From assembly GCF_000257905.1 (NCBI RefSeq), contig NZ_AJJL01000069.1, positions 1-58,317 on the forward strand: 58,317 bases of DNA, written 5' to 3'. Positions 7,479-16,478 of the stretch are shown here, in pieces (within the stretch, counting starts at the first letter, position 1; each line of letters starts with the position of its first letter). Origin of the DNA: Streptococcus mitis SK579. Lineage in GTDB: Bacteria; Bacillota; Bacilli; Lactobacillales; Streptococcaceae. The translations under genes and the position numbers were made by a program. The notes under the pieces are model-generated. The model worked only from the letters and a program-made list of their open reading frames with translations, did no database searches and had not been told where the DNA came from.

Positions 7479-8858
7479 TTATCCAATACTAATATCTGCT
7501 TTCATATACTGAATCAAATCTTTCTTATCAGGCTGGTAATCCGCTAGACTAACCAACAAGGTCAAGGGACCGATACGACCGATAAACATGAGCACCATGA
7601 CAATGCTAAGAGCCAACTTGCCAAGTTCTGGTGTCAGATTTGCCGTTACCCCAACTGTCGCAAGAGCTGAAATAGTCTCAAACATGAGGTAGATAAATCG
7701 CGGTGTTCCTTCTGCTGTAATTCCAAGCAACATCAATCCCAACAAGAAGGTCATCAAAAAGATAATGAAGACACTAAAGGATTTTTGGACTGTACGAGCC
7801 TCAATGGTTCTCTGCGCAACATTCGTATGAGGTAAGCCCAGCAATTCACTACGGGCAAAGACCAGTAAGACGAAGAAGGTCGTAATCTTGAGCCCCCCAG
7901 CCGTCCCGCCAGGCGCCCCACCCAGAAACATCTGTAAGATATAGATAAATAAAGTCACAGGCCGAGCTTGGGTGTAGTCAATAGAAGCAAAACCAGCTGT
8001 TCTCATGCTGACGGTTTGGAAAAAGCTAACCAGCACTTTCTCTGGGATACTGAGATTGCCAATGGTTCCTGGATTGTGCCACTCCGTAAAGAGTGTGGAT
8101 ACTGTCCCAAACAACAAAATCCCTGCAGTCAAGAAAAGGACCAACTTGGTGTGGAAACGCAGACGGCGTTTTTTCTTCTTGTCAAACTGGGTTGCCAAGT
8201 CAAACCAGACCATAAAGCCAAGACCACCTGTGATAATCAAGCCAGCAATGACCAGATTGATCAAGGGATCCGTCTGAAAAGCCACTAAACTGCTACTACC
8301 GAAATTATCAAAACCAGCATTACAAAAAGCTGAAATGGCTAAAAAGATGGAGGTGAAAATGCCCCTTCCCCAGCCGAACTCAGGAATAAAACGGAAACTT
8401 AGTAGAAAGGCACCCAATCCCTCCACCAGAAAAGTCGTCAAAAAGATGGACCGCATAAAGGCCTTCAGCGACCGAGTCTCCCCATAACTAAAACTCTCCT
8501 GAATGGTTTCACGACTACGGAGACTGAGTTTCTGCTTCCCCTGAATATAAAAGACCCCGATAAAAGTCATGAGCCCCAGACCACCAATCTGTATCAAGAG
8601 CATACAAATCAACTGCCCCCAGACATTATAGGTCGTAGCCACTGGTTGGGTAAAAAGACCAGTCACACAGACCATAGACACCGTCGTAAAAAGATGGTCA
8701 AAATAAGTGGCTTGAGAATCACTTGCCTGAACAAAAGGCAAACTCAAAAGAAGAGAGCCTATAAAAATAACTCCAGCGAAACTCAGAAAAATCCGACGAG
8801 CTGGTGAAAGTCCGCCAAAGACCCTTTCAATTTTTTTCACAAATAATTTGAATAACAT
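7479..8858 (-). CDS. trkH: Trk/Ktr-type potassium uptake membrane subunit
   Basis: A 459-residue polytopic membrane protein of the TrkH/KtrB superfamily, with repeated M1-P-M2 units and Gly-containing filter segments (for example VCVTGLF, AFCNAGFDNFG, RTAGF and TVGVTANL). It imports potassium, with gating set by the RCK protein encoded just downstream. The length and the two-gene order match the pneumococcal pair. No riboswitch is evident upstream. Confidence 0.92.
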   Translation of the reverse strand: MLFKLFVKKIERVFGGLSPARRIFLSFAGVIFIGSLLLSLPFVQASDSQATYFDHLFTTVSMVCVTGLFTQPVATTYNVWGQLICMLLIQIGGLGLMTFIGVFYIQGKQKLSLRSRETIQESFSYGETRSLKAFMRSIFLTTFLVEGLGAFLLSFRFIPEFGWGRGIFTSIFLAISAFCNAGFDNFGSSSLVAFQTDPLINLVIAGLIITGGLGFMVWFDLATQFDKKKKRRLRFHTKLVLFLTAGILLFGTVSTLFTEWHNPGTIGNLSIPEKVLVSFFQTVSMRTAGFASIDYTQARPVTLFIYILQMFLGGAPGGTAGGLKITTFFVLLVFARSELLGLPHTNVAQRTIEARTVQKSFSVFIIFLMTFLLGLMLLGITAEGTPRFIYLMFETISALATVGVTANLTPELGKLALSIVMVLMFIGRIGPLTLLVSLADYQPDKKDLIQYMKADISIG

Positions 8859-8891
8859 ACATCCATTGTACCATAAAAAGAAGGAGAGTAG

Positions 8892-9656
8892 CTAGAACTG
8901 AAAGGCAATATCAAGACAGAGTTCCAAGGCCTTCTCGAAAGCTTCTGAACCCCAGTCACGACTATCGTACTGATTCAAGTCTGCTAAGGAGTCAGCTGTG
9001 AACAACAATTCACCCCAGAGAACCCCTCGCAGTTGGGCTACTGCCGCAAGCGCCGAACACTCCATCTCCACAACAGCACAGCCTTCTTCCTTGCGATAAG
9101 CCACCTTTTCAGCCGTTTCTCGGTAAAAACCATCTGTCGTCCAGGTCATGACTTCTTCATAGGGAATCCCTCTGGTCTCCAAAACTCGCTCAATGGCAGT
9201 AATAGCCTCTGCCTGAATTTCCATATAACGAGAAGGTGCCACATAGTGGTAACTGGCTCCTTCATCTCGCAGAGCCCGGACAGGGACAAGAAAGGCATTT
9301 TCTTCTATATCAGCCAGCACACCACAGGTACCTGTAGAGATAATCTGCTCCACACCATAGCCAATCAACCAATCCATAAACTGAGCTGCTGGAGCTGAAC
9401 CGACAGGAGCTTGGGCTAGACACACTTTTTCACCTTTGTAGTCCATGACGTAAACGGGGTAGGTCTTAGTGGCAGAAACGAACTCTCCGACGCACTCTGC
9501 TCCTACTTCCTGAGCATAGCGGTCAATCTCCTCTTCCAAAAATGCATAGATGCACTTCTTTGGTAACTTTAAATCCAAGCCTTCATGATTCGGCATAATG
9601 ACTGCCTCAGGATTATCATCAAACTCTAAAATAGGAATAGCGTGTTTTTGAATCAT
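8892..9656 (-). CDS. nucleoside phosphorylase family protein (uridine phosphorylase-like)
   Basis: A 254-residue protein of the PNP/UDP phosphorylase family. It contains the phosphate-binding STGTCGVL, the substrate region EEGCAVVEMECSALAAVAQLRG and a C-terminal GSEAFEKALEL. The VEMECSAL segment with its paired Glu residues is typical of the family. The substrate, uridine or a purine nucleoside, cannot be fixed from sequence. It is likely monocistronic. The 125 bases upstream to the next promoter hold nothing recognisable. Confidence 0.85.
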   Translation of the reverse strand: MIQKHAIPILEFDDNPEAVIMPNHEGLDLKLPKKCIYAFLEEEIDRYAQEVGAECVGEFVSATKTYPVYVMDYKGEKVCLAQAPVGSAPAAQFMDWLIGYGVEQIISTGTCGVLADIEENAFLVPVRALRDEGASYHYVAPSRYMEIQAEAITAIERVLETRGIPYEEVMTWTTDGFYRETAEKVAYRKEEGCAVVEMECSALAAVAQLRGVLWGELLFTADSLADLNQYDSRDWGSEAFEKALELCLDIAFQF

Positions 9657-9781
9657 AGCCTACCTCTTCTAATTTTGTACTATTGTATCAAAAGCTGACC
9701 GAATGTCAAGGAGGGGGCTGATAAACTGAGGAGAAAAACAATACAATCGCAACCAATCTCCACCAAGTCAAAACAACTTGC

Positions 9782-9827
9782 TTGACAAAAGCTTGACTTC
9801 ATGGTTTAATATACCCCATAAGGGTAT
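9782..9827 (+). promoter_or_regulatory. promoter and CstR/CsoR-type operator of the sulfide cluster
   Basis: TTGACA (9782-9787), a 17-base spacer and TTTAAT (9805-9810) form a near-consensus promoter. Immediately after the -10, at 9811-9827, is ATACCCCATAAGGGTAT, an inverted repeat with ATACCC/GGGTAT arms. This matches operators of the persulfide sensor CstR. A repressor bound there would block initiation. A CstR-like gene lies at 12914-13171. Confidence 0.8.
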
Positions 9828-9841
9828 ATTTGGAGGTGCCT

Positions 9842-10147
9842 ATGTTTCACTTATTTACAAAAATTGACAGTATTTCTACCAGCGAGTTAGAAGCTAAACT
9901 CAAGAAACCAATTCAGCTACTGGATGTTCGGACGCCGATGGAATTTCGTAGAGGTCATATCAAAAATGCCAAAAATGTTCCTCTGACCAAAATTGGTTCC
10001 TACACACCAACAACAAAAGAAACACTTTATGTCATTTGTCATTCTGGTGTGCGTAGTAAGATGGCTGCTAAAAAGCTAAAGAAAAAAGGCTACGATGTCA
10101 TCAATGTCCGAGGCGGTATGAGCGCTTGGACAGGAAAAGTCATCTAG
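9842..10147 (+). CDS. single-domain rhodanese sulfurtransferase
   Basis: A 101-residue rhodanese. The ATG at 9842 follows GGAGGTG closely. The frame is open four codons further from a TTG, but then the Shine-Dalgarno would be inside the gene. The active-site loop is CHSGVRS, where the Cys carries the persulfide. It is first of three genes under the CstR-type operator and likely moves sulfane sulfur for detoxification or to thiol acceptors. Confidence 0.9.
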   Translation: MFHLFTKIDSISTSELEAKLKKPIQLLDVRTPMEFRRGHIKNAKNVPLTKIGSYTPTTKETLYVICHSGVRSKMAAKKLKKKGYDVINVRGGMSAWTGKVI

Positions 10148-10167
10148 AAGCATAAAGGAGAAAATCA

Positions 10168-11823
10168 ATGAAAATTATCATTGTCGGGGGAGTTGCAGGC
10201 GGTATGTCAGCAGCAACCCGTCTCAGACGTCTCATGGAAGACGCTGAAATCACTATTTTTGAGAAAGGTCCCTTTGTTTCCTTTGCAAACTGCGGGCTTC
10301 CTTACTATGTTTCAGGAGAAATTGCAAACCGTGATAGTTTATTGGTCCAAACTCCTGAAAGTCTCAAGGCACGCTTTAATCTGGACGTGCGACCATTTCA
10401 CGAGGTCATCAGTATTTCCCCAGCAGAACACACTGTGACGGTACGACACTATGGACAAGAATTTACAGAAAACTACGATAAGATGATTCTCTCCCCAGGA
10501 GCTAAACCATTTGTTCCTGCCATTGAGGGTTTGGCAGAAACTAAGAATACCTACACGCTTCGCAACGTTCCCGATCTCGATGAAATTATGGCAGCCTTGG
10601 ACAATCATCCAAAAGAAGCTGTCGTTATCGGTGCAGGCTTTATCGGACTTGAAATGGCTGAAAACCTAGCGAAACGTGGATTGCAAGTTACTATCGTTGA
10701 GAAAGCACCCCATGTCTTACCACCACTGGATCAAGAAATGGCAGCCTTTATCCAAGCAGAATTGGTCAAAAATGGCGTTCGCGTTATCACTTCTCAGTCT
10801 GCGACTCGATTTGAAGACCAAGGAAATATCATCGTTCTAGAAAATGGTCAAACGATCACTTCTGACCTTACCATCCTTTCTGTCGGTGTTGAACCTGAAA
10901 ACGGACTGGCCAAAGTTGCGGGGATTGAACTGGGACTTCGTGGTGGAATCCTGGTCGATGAACATTATGAAACCAGTCAAAAAGATATTTTTGCAGTTGG
11001 GGATGCCATCGTCGTCAAGCAAGAGATTACAGGCCAAGATGCTCTCATCTCTCTCGCTTCTCCTGCCAATCGTCAGGGACGCCAAGTGGCAGACGTCATC
11101 GCAGGACTAGAACGTACAAACAAGGGAAGTATCGGCACTGCTATCGTTCGTGCCTTTGATATGACAGCTGCTTCGACTGGTCTCAGCGAGCGTATCCTTA
11201 GCATGAATCAACTTCCTTACAAGGCCCTTCATGTCAGTGGGAAAGACCACGCTGGTTATTATCCAGGCGCTACTGATATGACCTTGAAGCTCCTCTTTGA
11301 CCCAACCACTGGAAAAATCTACGGTGCCCAAGGAGTCGGGAAGAAAGGCGTTGACAAACGAATCGATATCCTGGCAACTGCTATCAAGGGAAATCTCACC
11401 GTCTTTGACTTGCCAGAATTGGAGTTCACCTATGCGCCACCATTTGGCTCGGCCAAGGATCCCGTCAATATGCTGGGCTACGCAGCCTTGAACCTTATCG
11501 AAGGTCTCAGCGACAATATTCAATGGTACCAGCTAGAAGACGAACTAGCTAAGGGAAAGAAATTCCTAGATGTACGGACAAGTTGCGAATTCCAAAGTGG
11601 TCGACTCAAAGTCGATACCATCCACATCCCCCTAAACGAACTACGGGAGCGCTTGGACGAACTGGACAAGAATCAAGCCTATATCGTTAGCTGCCACAGT
11701 GGTTTGCGCAGCTATATCGCAGAGCGTATCCTCAAACAAGCAGGATTTACCGTCCAAAACCTTGACGGCGCTTATTCACTATACAAAATGGCTAAGCCAG
11801 AAGGAGTAGAATATGGAAACTAA
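10168..11823 (+). CDS. CoA-disulfide reductase-rhodanese fusion (CoADR-RHD)
   Basis: A 551-residue FAD-dependent pyridine nucleotide-disulfide oxidoreductase. It has an N-terminal FAD-binding GGVAGGMSAATRLRR, the redox Cys in SFANCGLPYYVSGE, an NAD(P)H-binding GAGFIGLEMAENL and a central FAD segment FAVGDA. The C-terminal rhodanese domain (about residues 455-545) has the active loop CHSGLRS. Family members reduce CoA disulfide, CoA persulfide or polysulfides. With the flanking rhodaneses and the CstR-type operator, this points to reactive sulfur handling. It overlaps the next gene by 11 bases. Confidence 0.92.
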   Translation: MKIIIVGGVAGGMSAATRLRRLMEDAEITIFEKGPFVSFANCGLPYYVSGEIANRDSLLVQTPESLKARFNLDVRPFHEVISISPAEHTVTVRHYGQEFTENYDKMILSPGAKPFVPAIEGLAETKNTYTLRNVPDLDEIMAALDNHPKEAVVIGAGFIGLEMAENLAKRGLQVTIVEKAPHVLPPLDQEMAAFIQAELVKNGVRVITSQSATRFEDQGNIIVLENGQTITSDLTILSVGVEPENGLAKVAGIELGLRGGILVDEHYETSQKDIFAVGDAIVVKQEITGQDALISLASPANRQGRQVADVIAGLERTNKGSIGTAIVRAFDMTAASTGLSERILSMNQLPYKALHVSGKDHAGYYPGATDMTLKLLFDPTTGKIYGAQGVGKKGVDKRIDILATAIKGNLTVFDLPELEFTYAPPFGSAKDPVNMLGYAALNLIEGLSDNIQWYQLEDELAKGKKFLDVRTSCEFQSGRLKVDTIHIPLNELRERLDELDKNQAYIVSCHSGLRSYIAERILKQAGFTVQNLDGAYSLYKMAKPEGVEYGN

Positions 11824-12109
11824 TATCAGCATGGCTGACTTTTATGAAAAATATCAAAATGAAAATCTAGAGCTTATCGATGTCCGTGAAGTACATGAAT
11901 TCCAAGCAGGGCATGCACCAGGTGCCAAAAATCTTCCGTTAAGTACCTTGGAGCAAGGATACAAAGAACTCAAACCTGACCATGAATACCATGTCATCTG
12001 TCAAGGTGGAGTGCGTTCTGCCTCTGCCTGCCAATTTCTCAGCTCCCAAGGCCTCAACGTTATCAATGTAGAAGGTGGTATGAATGCTTGGCCTGAGCAA
12101 GTAGAATAA
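11813..12109 (+). CDS. single-domain rhodanese sulfurtransferase
   Basis: A 98-residue rhodanese with the active loop CQGGVRS. It starts inside the last codons of the reductase gene and is probably translationally coupled to it. It resembles the first rhodanese of the operon and the C-terminal domain of the fusion, giving three active-site rhodanese modules in one transcript. A strong terminator follows. Confidence 0.9.
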   Translation: METNISMADFYEKYQNENLELIDVREVHEFQAGHAPGAKNLPLSTLEQGYKELKPDHEYHVICQGGVRSASACQFLSSQGLNVINVEGGMNAWPEQVE

Positions 12110-12137
12110 ATAATCTTCTACAAGAATCTATTACCCC

Positions 12138-12176
12138 CATACAAAAAGCAACAGATATGCCGTTGCTTTTTGTATG
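12138..12176 (+). terminator. terminator of the sulfide cluster
   Basis: A perfect 15-bp hairpin has arms CATACAAAAAGCAAC and GTTGCTTTTTGTATG around a 9-base loop. The A- and T-rich arm ends mean it may work in both directions. Confidence 0.85.
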
Positions 12177-12337
12177 ATTAAGAATGCTCTAGATAAAATC
12201 AAGTCAAACTCCTCATAAACTATAACTGAGCATATAAATTGACTTCTATATTTTTAGTGATACAATACATAGAATGCCATTTGTTAAGTACGTTCAATAT
12301 AAAATTAAAAACTTTGGCATTAAGGAAGGAATTCACT

Positions 12338-12805
12338 ATGAAATCAAAAACTATTGCACTTTCTGTTGCAACATTAGCCAGTGTTAGTTTATTAGTAGCT
12401 TGTGCCCCTGCAGCTCAACAACAAAATCAACAACCTGCTCAACAAACACAACAATCTAACCAAAATCAGCAATCTAACCAACAAAACACTAACAATAGCA
12501 ATAACAATAAAAACCAAGATGCTCCAGCTCAAAATGCTCCAGTAGCTCAACCTGAAAACATCGATGGAACCTATCAAGGACAAGATGGCCATGATCAAAT
12601 TACTTTGACTGTTACTGGTAAAACAGGAACATGGACAAAATTAGAATCTGACGGTGACCAAAAAATTAAACAAGTTACTTTTGATCCAGCAAACCAACGT
12701 ATGGTCATTGGTGATGATGTACAAATCTACACTGTTAACGGAAATCAAATTACAGTAGATGATACTGACTTTGATCCTTCTGATCGAATTATTTTATCAA
12801 AATAA
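12338..12805 (+). CDS. lipoprotein with Gln/Asn-rich linker
   Basis: A 155-residue predicted lipoprotein. The ATG at 12338 follows AAGGAAGG. The frame is open further upstream but that stretch encodes no signal peptide. The signal peptide ends with the lipobox LVAC. A region of about 45 residues almost entirely Gln and Asn follows, then a C-terminal domain of about 75 residues (IDGTYQGQDGHDQITLTV onward) that looks like a small beta-sandwich. The function is unknown. The polar linker probably spans the wall. It has its own terminator. Confidence 0.88.
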   Translation: MKSKTIALSVATLASVSLLVACAPAAQQQNQQPAQQTQQSNQNQQSNQQNTNNSNNNKNQDAPAQNAPVAQPENIDGTYQGQDGHDQITLTVTGKTGTWTKLESDGDQKIKQVTFDPANQRMVIGDDVQIYTVNGNQITVDDTDFDPSDRIILSK

Positions 12806-12809
12806 TCAT

Positions 12810-12840
12810 AAAAAGAGGCCTAAAAATAGAGCCTCTTTTT
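12810..12840 (+). terminator. terminator after the lipoprotein gene
   Basis: AAAAAGAGGC and GCCTCTTTTT form a 10-bp hairpin ending in a T run. It lies between the lipoprotein gene and the convergent cstR-like gene, and could serve both. Confidence 0.85.
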
Positions 12841-12913
12841 CTCAACGTTAAAATTTACATTAAACTATCCTACTGATGGCATTTTTGTCTTTATGATAAA
12901 GTAAACAATTACT

Positions 12914-13171
12914 TCACTTCCGTTTAATCAAGTATCGGATAGCCTTTTCTAGACGTTCCTTTTGAGCTTCAGGATCATCTAGCGGCTGATTGATACATTC
13001 AGTAAGGTTTTCGGTAATTATCATCTCAATCACGCGCTCCACACTAGATTTCACGGCTGTCAGTTGCGTCACAATATCAGCACAATCACGATCTTCTTCA
13101 ATCATCTTTTGAATCCCACGCAACTGGCCCTCTGAACGTTTCAAACGAGTAATATACTTTGAATTTGTCAT
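12914..13171 (-). CDS. cstR: CsoR/FrmR-family repressor, CstR-like persulfide sensor
   Basis: An 85-residue all-helical DUF156 protein. Two Cys residues are visible, in DRDCADIV and LTECINQP. Copper-sensing CsoR proteins have a His a few residues before the second Cys; here that site is Asn (ITENLTEC), which fits a cysteine-pair persulfide sensor rather than a copper sensor. It is encoded convergent to the sulfide cluster, whose promoter carries a CstR-type operator. Assignment as CstR combines the residue pattern and this context. Confidence 0.82.
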   Translation of the reverse strand: MTNSKYITRLKRSEGQLRGIQKMIEEDRDCADIVTQLTAVKSSVERVIEMIITENLTECINQPLDDPEAQKERLEKAIRYLIKRK

Positions 13172-13319
13172 TTCTTTTCCTTGCTCAATTTTTCTTCATT
13201 ATATCTCTAATCAGCTTCTTTGTCAAAATTCTCGCCCATCCGTCTCACGCAGTTCTGTTACCACAGACTTTTCAAAAGGTAAACTAGCCATGCTGATAAC
13301 TTGATAGAAATTCCTAGTT

Positions 13320-14174
13320 TTATCTATCTAAACGAACACGAGTCACAATTCCGTCTGAGTCTGTGATTTCCAACTGGCTAGATGTCAACCACTTGATTGG
13401 TGCATCAACTTCTTGTACTCGCTGCGCGATCGTTAACAGTTCTTCTTTATGTGCGACTTCAATGACATAGTAGGCCAAGCCTGGCAGGCCTTGTTTACGC
13501 GGAGCCAGACCTTTCCCACCCCATTCGTTGACTGCTAAGTGATGATGATAGTCTCCAGCTGCAATCCAACTAGCGCTAGGCACACTGAATTGATCCTCTA
13601 GTCCTAACACCTTTTGATAAAACTGACTAGACTTTCGACTATCCTTGACGGAAAGATGAATATGCCCCATTCTCGTACCTTCTGCTAGGATAAAGGGCTC
13701 TACTCTTTCTCCCAACTCATAGATGTCCTGAGCTGCAAGAGCCTCAGTGACCCCTATAATACGCCCATCTTCTCGAATATCCCATGTGGAAACGGGTTTA
13801 TCTCGATAGAGTTCAATGCCATTCCCCTCCAAATCTTCCAAGTAAAGGGCCTCACTGTAACCGTGGTCTGCACCTCCGACAAGAGGAATCTGTAAATCTG
13901 TCAGATGTTTCAAGACATCAGCCAAAGCCTTGCGTGTGGGCAAGAGAATAGCCAGATGGTAAAGGCCATAATGTTCCCTTACTTCTCCGCTCTCTTGTGT
14001 TTGAATCAGCTGAACCAAGGCTTTTCCACCAAGACCTAGAATGACCTCTGTCTCAGTTTGAGATAAGATTTCTAAACCAATGATTTGCTGATAAAAGGCT
14101 GTTTGACTCGCCAAATCCTTTACATTTAAAACTGCCTCTGCCAAATAAATATGGCTCTTGTATTCATAGGTCAT
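13320..14174 (-). CDS. two-domain VOC-family (glyoxalase/dioxygenase) protein
   Basis: A 284-residue protein with two vicinal-oxygen-chelate domains. The first starts at about residue 7 (IYLAEAVLNVKDLASQTAFY) and the second at about residue 169 (GHIHLSVKDSRKSSQFYQKVLG). It resembles the CatE-type catechol 2,3-dioxygenase-like proteins of Firmicutes. Candidate metal ligands are the His near the start of each domain and Glu in GIELYRD. The substrate is unknown. It is likely monocistronic. Confidence 0.85.
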   Translation of the reverse strand: MTYEYKSHIYLAEAVLNVKDLASQTAFYQQIIGLEILSQTETEVILGLGGKALVQLIQTQESGEVREHYGLYHLAILLPTRKALADVLKHLTDLQIPLVGGADHGYSEALYLEDLEGNGIELYRDKPVSTWDIREDGRIIGVTEALAAQDIYELGERVEPFILAEGTRMGHIHLSVKDSRKSSQFYQKVLGLEDQFSVPSASWIAAGDYHHHLAVNEWGGKGLAPRKQGLPGLAYYVIEVAHKEELLTIAQRVQEVDAPIKWLTSSQLEITDSDGIVTRVRLDR

Positions 14175-14293
14175 AGGATGTCTCCTTTGTTGTAATTATA
14201 ATTGTTACAATTATTATATAACTTCTATCAATAAAGTCAAGTCAGATAACTCAAGAGATGCTGAGTAATAACGTCATTTCAGGACAAAAGAAA

Positions 14294-14358
14294 GTATAGT
14301 AGATTGAAATAGAATATGAACAAATTGATTGAGAAATTCAAACTGATTTTTTTCATAA
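14294..14358 (+). repeat. partial RUP-like repeat beside the IS element
   Basis: The stretch beginning TATAGTAGATTGAAATAGAA looks like the end of a pneumococcal small interspersed repeat of the RUP type, which shares ends with IS630-Spn1. Only one end is seen, so it is a fragment at best. Confidence 0.35.
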
Positions 14359-15234
14359 TATAGCAAACTGAACCAAAAATAGTACATAATGTGGTGTAGT
14401 ATTCTTATGGCATATTCAATAGATTTTCGTAAAAAAGTTCCCTCTTATTGTGAGCGAACAGGTAGTATAACAGAAGCATCACATCTTTTCCAAATCTAAG
14501 GAACAAAACCAAGAAAAATTGATAGAGATAGACTTAAAAACTATCTTACTGACAATACAGACGCTTATTTGACTGAAATAGCTTCTGAATTTGATTGTCA
14601 TCCAACTACTATCCACTATGCTCTCAAAGCTATGAGATACACTCAAAAAAAGAACCACACCTACTATGAACAAGATCCAGAAAAAGTAGCTTTATTTCTT
14701 AAAAATTTTAATAGTTTAAATCACTTAGCTCCTGTTTATATTGATGAAATAAGATTCGATACTTATTTTTATCGAGAATATGGTCGCTCATTAAAAGGTC
14801 AGATAATAAGAGGTAAAGTATCTGGAAGAAGATATCAGAGGATTTCTTTGGTTGCAGGGCTAACAAATGGTGAGTTAATCGCTCCAATGACTTACGAAGA
14901 GACGATGACGAGCGACTTTTTTGAAGCTTGGTTTCAGAAGTTTCTCTTACCAACGTTAAACACACCATCAGTTATTATTATGGATAATGCAAGATTCCAT
15001 AGAATAGCTAAGCTAGGAGATTCTATGTGAAGAGTTTGGGCATAAACTTTTACCTCTTCCTCCCTACTCACCTGAGTACAATCCTATTGAGAAAACATGG
15101 GCTCATATCAAAAGCACCTCAAAAAGTTATTATCGAGTTGTAGTACTTTTTTCGAGGCTCTTTTGTCTTGTTCTTGTTTCAACTGACTATATTTTATAAA
15201 CTGATTTGTCCTGCTATTGATTCAACGAACTATA
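14359..15234 (+). mobile_element. degenerate IS630-Spn1-type insertion sequence
   Basis: The ends TATAGCAAACTGAACCAA (14359) and the complement of TTGATTCAACGAACTATA (ending 15234) form imperfect inverted repeats at TA, as expected for IS630/mariner elements. The transposase begins at 14407 (MAYSIDFRKK) but stops after about 30 codons where an internal segment is missing. It resumes in frame (GTKPRKIDRDRL to MDNARFHRIAK, including a DDE-type VYIDE and IIMDNARFH), stops again near 15030, and continues in another frame to LPPYSPEYNPIEKTWAHIK. It is inactive. Confidence 0.88.
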
Positions 15235-15325
15235 AATCTTTCCATAATAAAACACATATTATCAAACTTTTCAGCACCTGACAATATGCGTTTTTCTAAA
15301 TTTAAAGACTTTTTCCCAGCTTTCT

Positions 15326-16363
15326 TTATTTCACAACAAGTTCATAACGTGTCTTACTTGTAAAGGTTTGACCGGCTTTGAGGACGACTTGGTCTTTGAG
15401 GTCACTGTGAATGGCATCTGGTAAAGCTTGCGCTTCAAGGGCAATCCCATTGTGCTGTACCATTGGCTGACCTCCTATGATGACACTCTCATCCACAAAG
15501 TTTGCTGTGTAGACCACAAAGCAAGGAGCCTCTGTCTTGAAAATCAGGAAGCGACCTGAGTTTTGGTCATAAAGGAAACCAGCATTATCATGACCCACAG
15601 GAAGAGCAAATGGATGATCCAAACCAGATACCAGCTGGATTTGCTCATCTTCTTCTGCAAAGATATCCTTCAACAAAGCACCATTGTAGATGTGTTTTAC
15701 TACGTCACGATTGGCATCTGGAGTTTTGTCCGGAACACCGTCGGGAGCGATTGGGTAAATGCCCTCAGTATTTAACTGGAAGACATGACGGTCAATTGTC
15801 TGCGTGAAATCACCAGACAAGTTGAAATAGCTGTGGTTGGTTGGGTTGACCAAGGTATCTTGATCAGTTGTTACTTTATAGCTAACCTCGTAAGCTCCAT
15901 TTTCTTCTAAGTGATAACTGATCCAAATCTTAAGATTTCCAGGAAATCCTCCTGTCCCATCTGTACGCTCTGTGTAGAGAGTCAAGCCATGGTCGCTCAC
16001 TTCAACTAGTTCAAACAAGCTAGAATCCCAACCAGTTGAACCACTGTGGTTACAGTTGCTAGCATTGTTGACTTCAAGGTCATAGGTCTTGCCGTTAAGC
16101 TCAAAGGTCGCACCTGCAATACGGCCTGCTACAGGACCTACGCTAGCTCCATGCTTGGGACTATTGCCTACATAACTATCAAAGTCATCAAATCCCAAGA
16201 TAACATTGGCAAAATTTCCAGCCTTATCAGGTGTGACATAACGCAAGATGGTCGCACCATAAGTCATAACCTCAAGTTGGTAGCCACCGTCCGTCTCAAA
16301 ACGATAGGCCAAGACATCTTGTCCCTCAACATTTCCAAATACATGCTCTGTGTATGCTTTCAT
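15326..16363 (-). CDS. galM: aldose 1-epimerase (galactose mutarotase)
   Basis: A 345-residue mutarotase. Recognisable motifs are NASNCNHSGSTGWDSS and NPTNHSYFNLSG with the catalytic His, and a C-terminal Glu region (GIALEAQALPDA). It interconverts alpha and beta anomers of galactose released by the upstream beta-galactosidase. It is the last gene of the minus-strand bgaC-PTS-agaS-galM cluster, 115 bases after agaS. Confidence 0.95.
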   Translation of the reverse strand: MKAYTEHVFGNVEGQDVLAYRFETDGGYQLEVMTYGATILRYVTPDKAGNFANVILGFDDFDSYVGNSPKHGASVGPVAGRIAGATFELNGKTYDLEVNNASNCNHSGSTGWDSSLFELVEVSDHGLTLYTERTDGTGGFPGNLKIWISYHLEENGAYEVSYKVTTDQDTLVNPTNHSYFNLSGDFTQTIDRHVFQLNTEGIYPIAPDGVPDKTPDANRDVVKHIYNGALLKDIFAEEDEQIQLVSGLDHPFALPVGHDNAGFLYDQNSGRFLIFKTEAPCFVVYTANFVDESVIIGGQPMVQHNGIALEAQALPDAIHSDLKDQVVLKAGQTFTSKTRYELVVK

Positions 16364-16478
16364 TCTCTTCTCCTTTTACTATTTCTCTCAAGCAAACAAA
16401 CCATAGAAAGCGCCTTGACAATCTATGGTTTATCTGATGATTTACAAATCCTCTTGTCAAGAATTCATAAATACTGTC

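Noticed and set aside
12914..13171. Copper-sensing CsoR
   Set aside because: The conserved metal-ligand His is replaced by Asn, no copper ATPase or chaperone gene is nearby, and the cluster encodes sulfur enzymes.
14407..15190. Functional IS630 transposase by programmed frameshifting
   Set aside because: Beyond the expected frame change there is an internal deletion with a stop near codon 31, so no full transposase can be made.
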